DNA from: Niabella ginsenosidivorans
GTDB lineage: Bacteria; Bacteroidota; Bacteroidia; Chitinophagales; Chitinophagaceae
NCBI RefSeq assembly: GCF_001654455.1
Contig: NZ_CP015772.1
Location: forward strand, 5,456,001-5,520,000
Length of the DNA: 64,000 nucleotides
Direction: 5' to 3'
Below, piece by piece: positions 37,739 to 45,375 of the stretch. The notes beneath the pieces were generated by a model that was not told the origin of the DNA, did no database searches, and worked only from the letters and a program-made list of their open reading frames with translations. The translations under genes were made by a program, and so were the position numbers. Numbering within the stretch: the stretch's first letter is position 1; each line of letters opens with the position of its first letter.

Positions 37739-39099
37739 AAAACCTGGTTCAGAAATATAACACCCCCGGTCCAAGGTATACGAGCTATCCAACAGTACCT
37801 TACCTGGGAGCAGGGCTCTTTTCCTGTTCAGCTATGGAAAGATACATTGATAAAGCATTTCAGCGAAAGTAATGCCACCCAGGGTATTAGTGTGTACATT
37901 CATTTACCGTTTTGTGAAAGCCTTTGTACATTTTGTGCCTGCCATAAGCGCATTACCAAACGGCATGATGTGGAGCTGCCTTATATTCAGGCGGTATTAA
38001 AGGAATGGGAACTGTACAGGCGGCTGCTTGCGGAATTGCCGGTAATCAGGGAATTACATTTAGGTGGGGGAACGCCCACTTTTTTTAGTCCGCAGCATTT
38101 ACAACTGCTGTTAGAGGACATTTTCGCAACTGCCCGCGTTGTCCCCGATGCTGAATCTAGTTTTGAAGGGCATCCCAATAGTACCACACAGGAGCACCTG
38201 GAGGTATTGTACAACCTGGGTTTTCGCAGGGTAAGTTTTGGTTTGCAGGACTATGATCCCAAAGTGCAAAAGGCCATTCATCGGCTTCAGCCGTTTGAGC
38301 GGGTAGCCGCGGCAACAGATCAGGCGCGTAGCGCAGGATATAAGAGCGTAAGTCATGACCTGGTATTTGGTCTTCCTTTTCAGACCTGGGAGTCGATGCA
38401 GCAGACCATTGCTCAAACCATTCAGCTCAAACCGGATCGCATTGCTTTTTATTCTTATGCCCATGTGCCCTGGATAAAGGGCGTGGGGCAGCGGGGGGTT
38501 AAAGATGAAGATCTGCCGGCGCCGGCGCTGAAACGGCAACTTTATGAAGAAGGAAAAAAATGCTGGAGCTGCCGGGTTATGTGGAAATAGGCATGGATCA
38601 TCCTCCTTTGCCGGAGGACAGCCTCAATAGGGCATTACAGAACGGAACACTGCACCGGAACTTTATGGGATACTCATCTTCGTTCACACAGGTAATGATT
38701 GGCCTGGGGGTTTCTTCAATCAGCGACGCATGGTACGCATTTGCACAGAACGAAAAATCTGTAGAGATCTATACGCAAAAAGTTATGCAGGAGCAGGAGC
38801 TTCCTGTGGTAAAAGGCCATTTACTGAACACTGAAGACCTGGCAGTCCGGCAGCATATTTTAAATATTATGTGTCGTATGAATAGCACCTGGAGCAACAA
38901 CGGAATGCAGCTGCCGGAAATAAAGGCGATCCGCAGGCGGCTGCAGGAAATGCAGCGGGACGGATTATTGATATTGCATGAAGACGGGTTGACAGTAACT
39001 GAAAAGGGGCGGCCTTTTGTACGCAATATTGCAATGGCTTTTGATTTAAGGCTTTTACGGAACCAGCCGGATACCCGTATTTTTTCGATGACAGTGTGA
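37735..39099 (+). pseudogene. hemN: Oxygen-independent coproporphyrinogen III oxidase (HemN), two frameshifts
   Basis: Three consecutive pieces in different frames make one HemN of about 454 residues. Piece 1 (37735-~37803) gives KNLVQKYNTPGPRYTSYPTV. An extra C at 37803/37804 shifts the frame. Piece 2 (to ~38560) holds the radical-SAM cluster CESLCTFCAC (Cx3Cx2CxC), GGGTPTFF and RVSFGLQDYD. A7 at 38554-38560 (A8 expected) shifts again. Piece 3 has IGMDHPPLPED and GLGVSSISD. All HemN landmarks are present and no stop lies inside a piece, so the damage is recent or is sequence error. The A7 lies in the phase of an A-AAA-AAA slippery heptamer, but the first shift cannot be explained that way. 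Confidence 0.9.
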
Positions 39100-39117
39100 G
39101 CGGGAGGAAGAACAAAC

Positions 39118-39140
39118 AGCAGCCCTTTGCTGCTTTCATA
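39118..39140 (+). terminator. Probable terminator of the haem operon
   Basis: Six-bp stem AGCAGC / GCTGCT with loop CCTTT and a tail TTCATAATTTC, 18 bp after hemN. The T tail is short, so confidence is moderate. Confidence 0.5.
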
Positions 39141-39182
39141 ATTTCTTAGATCCCCTGCCGTTGCTGCGCGAAGCTCTTTTTG

Positions 39183-39190
39183 TACCTTCG
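39183..39190 (+). promoter_or_regulatory. -7 promoter element for the STM3941-like gene
   Basis: TACCTTCG (one mismatch to TAnnTTTG), 16 bp before the ATG at 39207. A weak -33 (GTTG at 39160-39163) lies 19 bp upstream, the standard spacing. Confidence 0.5.
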
Positions 39191-39206
39191 GGCAAATGAT
39201 TTATTA

Positions 39207-39734
39207 ATGCAGCCGGTCTTCATTCCTGTCAGCAAAAGAAAATCCCTGCGCAACCTGGCAGGCGCCATCCTGCTTGTTGTGCTGGGGGTGCTTTTTATCA
39301 TAAAGCCTTACCTTTTTATAAAAAGCGACGACCCTGCCGTAATCAGGATCATTGGATATATATGTGTTGCCTTCTTTGGTATCTGCGCTATAGCCATAGG
39401 AAGAATGCTGGCCAATAAAAAAGACGGAATATGGATCAGCCATGAGGGGGTCAATGATCAGTCCAGCGGTATAGCCGCAGGTAAGATTCTCTGGAAAGAT
39501 GTTAAAAGCATCCGTGTTGAATCAGTGCCGGGTCAGCGATTTATTCTGTTAGAGGTTTACAATCCTGAAGAATATATCCGGCAGCAGCACAACCCGCTGA
39601 AAAAACAGGCGATGGGCATGAACTATCAGCTTTATAAGACGCCTGTATGCATCACTGCAAACTTTATCACTATAGAGTTTGAAAAGTTGCTGGAGCTGTT
39701 GCAGGCAGGCTTCCATCAGGCTGAAAGGGAATAG
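39207..39734 (+). CDS. STM3941-like small membrane protein
   Basis: A 175-residue protein with two transmembrane helices (~18-38 and ~50-70) followed by a ~100-residue beta-rich cytoplasmic domain with WISHEGVNDQSSGIAAGKILWKDVKSI in the style of PH-like STM3941 proteins. ATG 39207 is preferred to an upstream TTG at 39180 because the promoter lies between them. Function unknown. Confidence 0.7.
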   Translation: MQPVFIPVSKRKSLRNLAGAILLVVLGVLFIIKPYLFIKSDDPAVIRIIGYICVAFFGICAIAIGRMLANKKDGIWISHEGVNDQSSGIAAGKILWKDVKSIRVESVPGQRFILLEVYNPEEYIRQQHNPLKKQAMGMNYQLYKTPVCITANFITIEFEKLLELLQAGFHQAERE

Positions 39735-39861
39735 AAGCTGCATAATATTTTGCGGATTGACCGGCGTGTAAACAGCCTCTTTATTTCACAAACCGGAAAA
39801 TGTTCATACCGGAAAGCCTGTTTTTAATAAGTTTCTCTATTTTTATAAAAACAAATACTGC

Positions 39862-41189
39862 ATGCAAACGGCATCTAAAAAAGTAGTGAACGGATGGGCA
39901 ATGTATGACTGGGCCAATTCTGTTTACAACCTGGTCATCACTACCACCTTTTTCCCTATCTACTTTTTAGCCGTTACAGGCGGTGGCGCAGATGATGGCC
40001 ACCGGATTGCCTTTTTGGGAAGGCAATTTGTCAATTCTTCCTTATATGATTACGTATTATCTGTTGCCTATCTTTTTATAGCATTGTTATACCCCATCCT
40101 CACATCCATTGCAGACACACGCGGAAATAAGAAAAGTTTTATGCAGTTCTTTTGTTATATGGGCGCACTGGGCTCAGGTCTGTTGTTCTTTTTTACAAAA
40201 GATACATTGGGGTTGGGGGTAGTGGCTTTTATGCTGGCAGCAATGGGTTATGTAGGTAGCCTTGTTTTTTATAATGCGTACCTTCCGGAAATAGCAGCAC
40301 CGGAAGACCGGGACCGGATCAGCGCTAAAGGATTTTCTTATGGTTATATCGGCAGTGTTATTATGCAGGTGGTTGGCTTTGTTTTAGTAACAGTAATGGA
40401 AGACAGGGGGCTTGCTACCCGGTTAACCTTCCTGCTGGTAGGGATCTGGTGGCTGGGGTTTGCTCAAATTACGTTTGCCCGTTTGCCAAAAACGGCTTAT
40501 GCGGCGCCTGCAAAAGGCAATGTGATCCGGGACGGCTTTACTGAGATCAAAAAAGTATACCTGCAGGTAAAACGAATGCCTGTTTTAAAAAGATACCTGC
40601 GTGGTTTCTTTTTTACAGCATGGGGGTGCAGACCGTTATGCTGGCCGCCACTTTGTTTGGCAGTAAATTATTAAAGTTACCGGATGAACGACTGATCATT
40701 TCTGTAGTAATGATCCAGTTGGTGGCCATACTGGGCGCCTGGTATATGTCAAAATTATCCGCCCGGTACGGAAACATAAAAGTGCTGATGGGGGTAATTA
40801 TTTTCTGGATCCTGATCTGTATTGCAGCCTATGGTACCGCCATCGTAGCCGAACAGGGTGGAGATGCGGAATACCTGTTTTATGGACTGGCCGTTGCTGT
40901 GGGTCTTGTAATGGGGGGCATCCAATCGCTCAGCAGGTCTACTTATGCCAAGCTGATGCCCAGCACAAAAGATACAGCCTCTTTTTTCAGCTACTACGAT
41001 TTTACGGAAAAGCTGGCCATTGTAATCGGTATCTTTGTGTTTGGTTTTATAGAAGAACAAACCGGCAGCATGAAAAATTCGGTGTTGTCCCTGGTTCTTT
41101 TTTTTGCTGTTGGTTTTTTTTGGCTCTATTCAGCACTGGTTAAACAAAGAGGATCCGGTATCAGTGATCAGGCATCGGCCATTGGTTGA
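39862..41189 (+). pseudogene. MFS transporter, UMF1 (Atg22-like) family, interrupted by one frameshift
   Basis: N-terminal part 39862-40614 begins with the family signature WAMYDWANSVYNLVI and contains helices 1-6. The frame is lost at T6 (40609-40614); one more T would restore FFFYSMGVQTVML and the C-terminal half, which continues to 41189 with helices 7-12 (GGIQSLSRSTYAKLMP at the usual place). Joined length is about 442 residues, normal for UMF1 transporters. Substrate unknown. As given, it would yield a truncated protein. Confidence 0.88.
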
Positions 41190-41258
41190 AAGCTGATCAC
41201 GGACTGATTACTGAAATCTGATCTCTCAATTCTCAACACTCAAATCTTAATTCTTACC
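41190..41258. repeat. Word-like intergenic repeat
   Basis: 69 bp dominated by related words: TGATCTCTCAATTCTCAACA and CTCAAATCTTAATTCTTACC. CTCAATTCT is shared with the repeat at 42120-42247. Confidence 0.5.
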
Positions 41259-42119
41259 ATGAACCTGTATACGATTCATTGCGGGCATTTTAAGTTAGAT
41301 GGCGGTGCTATGTTTGGTGTAGTGCCTAAAAGTATCTGGATGGAATTAAACCCTGCAGATGAAAACAACATGTGCAGCTGGGCCACCCGGAGTCTCCTGA
41401 TTGAAACAGAAGGAAGACTGATACTGGTAGATTGCGGTATGGGCGATAAACAAAGCGAAAAATTTTTCGGATATTATTACCTGCATGGCGAAGATAACCT
41501 GGATCGATCCCTGGCTGCATATGGTTTTCACCGGGATGATATTACCGATGTGTTCTTAACGCACCTGCACTTTGATCACTGCGGCGGCGCTATAAAAAAA
41601 GACGGGGATAAGCTGGTTCCGGCATTTAAAAATGCGCTTTACTGGAGCAATGAAGACCATTGGAACTGGGCAGTGCATCCCAATCCCAGGGAGAAAGCTT
41701 CTTTTTTGAAGGAGAATATTTTTCCGATACAGGAAAGCGGAAAGCTGCATTTCATAACCAATAAAAGCAGCCGGGAACCTGACCTGGCAACAGCTCCTTT
41801 TCTTAACGGGTTTACCATCCGTTTTGCCAATGGCCATACAGATGCAATGATGCTGCCGCAACTGCAGTATAAAGGCAAGACCCTAGTATTTATGGCCGAC
41901 CTGCTGCCCTCTCCCGGGCATATTCCCCTGCCCTATGTAATGGCTTACGATACCCGCCCGTTAATAACCATGACGGAGAAAGAAGCCTTCCTGAAGGAAG
42001 CCCTGGAAAACGATTACATCCTATTTTTTGAACATGACCCGTATATAGAATGCTGTACGCTTAAGGAAACACCAAGAGGTATACGGGCCGACCGCTTTTT
42101 TAAGCTGAGCGAGCTGTAA
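41259..42119 (+). CDS. MBL-fold metallo-hydrolase
   Basis: A 286-residue cytoplasmic protein of the metallo-beta-lactamase superfamily. The metal-binding motif HLHFDHCGG is at about 104-112; further ligands follow in FANGHTDAM (His ~194), MADLLPSP (Asp ~215) and FEHDP near 260. It resembles general hydrolases such as quorum-quenching lactonase-like proteins, but the substrate cannot be told from sequence. Confidence 0.9.
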   Translation: MNLYTIHCGHFKLDGGAMFGVVPKSIWMELNPADENNMCSWATRSLLIETEGRLILVDCGMGDKQSEKFFGYYYLHGEDNLDRSLAAYGFHRDDITDVFLTHLHFDHCGGAIKKDGDKLVPAFKNALYWSNEDHWNWAVHPNPREKASFLKENIFPIQESGKLHFITNKSSREPDLATAPFLNGFTIRFANGHTDAMMLPQLQYKGKTLVFMADLLPSPGHIPLPYVMAYDTRPLITMTEKEAFLKEALENDYILFFEHDPYIECCTLKETPRGIRADRFFKLSEL

Positions 42120-42247
42120 GGAGTTATCAGCGGTCAGAGATCAGTTTTCAGTAAGCAGCGCCTGATAACTAGGAACTGAACACCTGTCTGACGTTGCTTC
42201 AGCATCCGGGCCTGATGTCTGACGTCTCATATCTCATTCCTGATATC
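42120..42247. repeat. Word-like intergenic repeat with TCTCATATCTCA
   Basis: 128 bp between convergent genes, made of degenerate words: GGTCAGAGATCAGTTTTCAG, CTGATAACTAGGAACTGA, GTCTGACGTCTCATATCTCA, CTGATATCTCAATTCTTCC. The 12-mer at 42225-42236 is identical to the one repeated in hemC. Confidence 0.6.
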
Positions 42248-43072
42248 TCAATTCTTCCTGATCAACGCAGTCATAGGATTTTTCAGGTTGTCAAAGCTGG
42301 TCATTTCTATTTTTACCTTTCCTACTATGATCGGGCTTTCCACGCGTACCGGCACTTTATTAGCATCATCTGTAACCCATACCGTCATTTTTTCACCACC
42401 TTCAAAGATGGTGCCCTTAATGGTGAGGGGCTTAATTTTTATAGTTTTGAACTTTCCGTATTTGGTGGTAATGGTTTCTTTACCCATATACCGTATATAC
42501 ATATCATAAATTTCATTATCCAGGAACAGGCTAAAAGCAATACGGTCGCCCGGTTTCAGGGCATTGTAATCAATATTGCGGGCATAAAAAACAGCGCTCA
42601 CCACATCCTGCATACAGGCCGGTGTTTTAAACACCCCTTCGCTGCTGATGGCTGTATTGGCCGATTTATTAAAGCTTACATTCTGGTATTTCTTATAGCC
42701 ACCTTCACTGATGTTCCGTATGAACTTAAGCGGTTGCATGGTTTCTATATCAACATACGTTTCATAGGTATCATTTACCTTGTAGGCCCATTCATAGGAA
42801 GATAAGGTGCGTCCTGTGCCTTTGATATGATAAACCGTGCGGCCATTCAGTTTCTCAAGCGTGGTGGCGAAAGAGCCGGTACCGGCAGGTACAAAAACAC
42901 CTCCCACACTATAGCCCACAGTAAAGCCTACTTTTTCACCAGGCTGAAAGGCAGAATTGGGAATGGCGCATCCTGACTGTAGAGTTGCAACAGAAGGTTT
43001 TTCAGCCGGGGTCTTTTCTCCGGCAGCAAACAGCATAAAAAATGGAACCAGAAATAAACTAAGCGTTTTCAT
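42248..43072 (-). CDS. DUF3108-containing secreted protein
   Basis: A 274-residue protein with a signal peptide (first ~20 residues). From about residue 30 it follows the DUF3108 pattern: FQPGEKVGFTVGYSVGGVFVPAGTGSF, a middle YETYVDIETMQPLKFIRNISEGGY, and FYARNIDYNALKPGDRIAFS then a GKFKTIKIKPL strand and WVTDDANKVPVRVE. The family is periplasmic and of unknown function. It overlaps the upstream flippase-like gene by 14 bp, so the two are coupled. Confidence 0.88.
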   Translation of the reverse strand: MKTLSLFLVPFFMLFAAGEKTPAEKPSVATLQSGCAIPNSAFQPGEKVGFTVGYSVGGVFVPAGTGSFATTLEKLNGRTVYHIKGTGRTLSSYEWAYKVNDTYETYVDIETMQPLKFIRNISEGGYKKYQNVSFNKSANTAISSEGVFKTPACMQDVVSAVFYARNIDYNALKPGDRIAFSLFLDNEIYDMYIRYMGKETITTKYGKFKTIKIKPLTIKGTIFEGGEKMTVWVTDDANKVPVRVESPIIVGKVKIEMTSFDNLKNPMTALIRKN

Positions 43073-44060
43073 TTTTGCTTTTAAATATTTTTTTAATTCC
43101 CAAAACCATCACACTTCCTATCAGCGCTGGTAGAATCATGTTGATCAGCCAAATACCTACCGAAGTTAAGCTAATCCCCAATTGATTATTGCTAAATAAT
43201 CCTAATATTGTTAAACTTACCGTACCTCTTACGCTCAGATCTGTAAAAATGGCAATTGTAGGAATGATGGCCAGGATCAGAAACAGCACACTCACACCCA
43301 TCCATGTTTGCCAGAAGCTTATATCCACTTCAAATAACTCAAACAGCAAATAATATTGTATAATAAATATAAAAAACCTTATTACTGATAAAGACAATAA
43401 TCGTACAAGTATCGTTGCATTAAAGTGCTCCAGTGCCTCAATTGACCAGGAAAATTTCCTGCTGGCAGGGATCCGGTCAATCCATTGTACCATCCAGGAA
43501 ACGCGGAAATAAAAGAACAATAATAATGCCGTTCCCAGCCCCGTACCATAAAATACCGTTTCGAACCATATAGGCGAAACCATATGGGAATCAATAATAG
43601 CATCCTTCAGAAAATAAAGCGCAGTTAACCCCATTACCAGGGATACAAGCAGTTGACTAAGGTTATTGATCACTGTAATAGTGGCGGCTTTAATGCGTTT
43701 TCCTTCGTCAATATACAGGACCCTGCCTACATAATCTCCAATGCTGTTAGGGGTAGACACGGAAAAAGATACCCCGGATAACACAGCTTTAAAAGAACGT
43801 ATAATAGAAATTTTCTGCACATCCTTTATAGCCAGCCGCCATTTATAGGCCTCTGCCAGCCAGTTTGCCAGCATCAGCAGCACTACAACAATAAAATATA
43901 CAATTTTGGAGCTGCCAAAAGAATCTTTGATCTGTAACCAGGATGCGGCCAGATCATCCTGGTTACGTACCTGGTTATATATGGACCAGCAAAGCCATAG
44001 AAACAACAGCGGTCCTAAAAAATAATTGAAGAATATTTTGATATTTTTGTTGATCTTCAT
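43059..44060 (-). CDS. Lysylphosphatidylglycerol synthase-type transmembrane protein (UPF0104/YbhN-like)
   Basis: A 333-residue integral membrane protein with about eight helices. Features of the family include SFSVSTPNSIGDYVGR (~102-117) and VSLTILGLFS near the end. Upstream in-frame codons exist, but ATG at 44060 (MKINKNIKIFFN) begins the first amphipathic segment and gives the usual length. Its start codon interlocks with that of ruvC. Role in lipid transport or isoprenoid handling is not decided by sequence. Confidence 0.85.
   Translation of the reverse strand: MKINKNIKIFFNYFLGPLLFLWLCWSIYNQVRNQDDLAASWLQIKDSFGSSKIVYFIVVVLLMLANWLAEAYKWRLAIKDVQKISIIRSFKAVLSGVSFSVSTPNSIGDYVGRVLYIDEGKRIKAATITVINNLSQLLVSLVMGLTALYFLKDAIIDSHMVSPIWFETVFYGTGLGTALLLFFYFRVSWMVQWIDRIPASRKFSWSIEALEHFNATILVRLLSLSVIRFFIFIIQYYLLFELFEVDISFWQTWMGVSVLFLILAIIPTIAIFTDLSVRGTVSLTILGLFSNNQLGISLTSVGIWLINMILPALIGSVMVLGIKKIFKSKNENA
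44042..44049 (+). promoter_or_regulatory. -7 promoter element for ruvC, inside the divergent gene
   Basis: TATTTTTG, an exact TAnnTTTG match. Predicted start about 44056, i.e. 3 nt before the ATG at 44059 or 33 nt before a possible TTG start at 44089. Confidence 0.4.
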
Positions 44061-44649
44061 GGATTCGCAGGTAAAATTAATATCCAGTTTGCAAACAACC
44101 GCTAAAATAATATTGGGCATTGACCCCGGTACTCTTATTATGGGATACAGCATTATTGAATGTAACCGTAATAAAGTGCATTTGCACGAGATGCATGCTA
44201 TAAAGTTTTCCACCCGGCTGGATCATTATGAACGGTTGAGCCAGATACATGAAAAAGTAATGATGTTGATCCATCAGTATCGTCCACATGAATTTGCTAT
44301 TGAAGCCCCTTTCTTTGGCAAGAATGTGCAGAGTATGTTAAAGTTGGGCCGGGCGCAGGGAGTGGCCATTGCTGCGGCTATACAATCCGGTATACCGGTT
44401 ACTGAATATTCTCCGCGCAAGGTAAAACAGTCTGTTACAGGAAACGGGAATGCTGCTAAGCAACAGGTATGGAAGATGCTGCAGCAGATCCTGTCGCTGA
44501 AAGAAGAACCACAGTATTTTGATGCTACCGATGCGCTGGCGGTAGCGCTTTGCCATCATTACCAGATCAGTGCCCCTGTAAGAAAAGGTACAGGATTTAA
44601 AGACTGGGATGATTTTTTAAAAAAGAACCCGGGAAAAATAAAAAAATAG
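44059..44649 (+). CDS. ruvC: Crossover junction endodeoxyribonuclease RuvC
   Basis: A 196-residue Holliday-junction resolvase. Catalytic acidic residues appear in ILGIDPGT (Asp ~22), FAIEAPFFGKN (Glu ~82) and YFDATDALAVALCHH (Asp ~155 and ~158). The ATG at 44059 adds ~20 residues before the conserved core; TTG at 44089 would start closer to the family norm. The C-terminus is Lys-rich. No ruvA or ruvB nearby. Confidence 0.93.
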   Translation: MDSQVKLISSLQTTAKIILGIDPGTLIMGYSIIECNRNKVHLHEMHAIKFSTRLDHYERLSQIHEKVMMLIHQYRPHEFAIEAPFFGKNVQSMLKLGRAQGVAIAAAIQSGIPVTEYSPRKVKQSVTGNGNAAKQQVWKMLQQILSLKEEPQYFDATDALAVALCHHYQISAPVRKGTGFKDWDDFLKKNPGKIKK

Positions 44650-44702
44650 TTTCTGATGCCCTGCCTGGGCGCTGGTTGCTGATGGAGCGCATGGGTAAGC
44701 AG

Positions 44703-44741
44703 TTGAAAAAAACGCTGATGGCTGATTCCGGTAGCCATCGG
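44703..44741 (-). terminator. Strong intrinsic terminator on the minus strand with no annotated gene upstream
   Basis: On the minus strand the arms GATGGCT / AGCCATC (extended to 9 pairs with one wobble) close a 9-nt loop and are followed by CG and seven T. It lies between two plus-strand genes, so it must serve a minus-strand transcript, or be accidental. Confidence 0.6.
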
Positions 44742-44807
44742 AGCTGATTGCATATAGCTAAAAAAGAATGCATTTGCTACTGACATACACCTGTCACTAT
44801 GCCTGTT

Positions 44808-44815
44808 TAGTTTTG
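44808..44815 (+). promoter_or_regulatory. -7 promoter element for the dinB-family gene
   Basis: TAGTTTTG, an exact TAnnTTTG match, 21 bp before the ATG at 44837. It overlaps the predicted start of the minus-strand candidate RNA. Confidence 0.5.
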
Positions 44816-44836
44816 TACAAACAAAAATAATCAGCA

Positions 44837-45331
44837 ATGAACAAAGTTGAAGTTTTCCAACGTGATTTTGAAAAAGAAATAGTAATTACCCGTAAATTCC
44901 TGGCCATTGTACCAGAGGATAAGTTTGACTGGAAGCCGCATCCTAAAAGCATGACCCTCCGCCAGCTGGCAACACATATTGCAGAGTTGCCCTCCTGGAT
45001 CAGCATGGCTTTAAATACGGATGGGCTTGATTTTGCCACGATGGATTATAAACCTACACCGATCAATGATACAAAATCATTGATGGAGCTTTTTGAAAAA
45101 AGTGTTGTGGACGGCCGGAAAAACCTGGCGAAGGCAACAGATGAAGCGCTGGATGAACCCTGGACGCTCCGTGAGGGAGAGAAGATTTACAGCACTGATC
45201 CTAAAGCAGACGTGATCCGCATGTCCCTATCGCAGATCATTCATCACCGGGCGCAGCTGGGCGTATTTCTCCGTTTACTGGATATACCGATTCCCGGAAG
45301 CTATGGGCCAAGCGCAGATGAGCAATTTTAA
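44837..45331 (+). CDS. DinB-family protein
   Basis: A 164-residue four-helix DinB/YfiT-like protein. The metal-binding His triad is plausible at His ~50 (LATHIAELP) and His ~135-136 (QIIHHRAQLGVFLRLL). The C-terminal GVFLRLLDIPIPGSYGPSADE ending is typical of Bacteroidota members. These are often thiol-dependent S-transferases or detoxification enzymes; the exact reaction is unknown. Confidence 0.9.
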   Translation: MNKVEVFQRDFEKEIVITRKFLAIVPEDKFDWKPHPKSMTLRQLATHIAELPSWISMALNTDGLDFATMDYKPTPINDTKSLMELFEKSVVDGRKNLAKATDEALDEPWTLREGEKIYSTDPKADVIRMSLSQIIHHRAQLGVFLRLLDIPIPGSYGPSADEQF

Positions 45332-45336
45332 TATAC

Positions 45337-45375
45337 AAGACCTGTAAGGTTTGCTGACTTTACAGGTCTTTTTTA
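45337..45375. terminator. Bidirectional terminator between dinB and the SecD-P1-like gene
   Basis: Perfect 11-bp stem AAGACCTGTAA / TTACAGGTCTT with a 12-nt loop, followed by five T on the plus strand. It separates convergent genes and can serve the plus strand best. Confidence 0.8.

Larger units (their letters stand above)
44703..44815 (-). ncRNA. Candidate small RNA between ruvC and dinB
   Basis: A minus-strand -7 element (TATTTTTG at 44829-44822) and the terminator at 44741-44703 bracket about 110 nt with no good reading frame of its own. The predicted transcript would start near 44815. Only sequence signals support it; a -33 element at proper spacing was not found. Confidence 0.3.

Noticed and set aside
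42194-42805. Long plus-strand frame opposite the DUF3108 gene
   Set aside because: Antisense shadow of a well-supported gene with signal peptide and family motifs.
44559-44837. Minus-strand 92-codon frame across the ruvC-dinB gap
   Set aside because: It runs through the minus-strand terminator and into ruvC in antisense. The composition is not protein-like.
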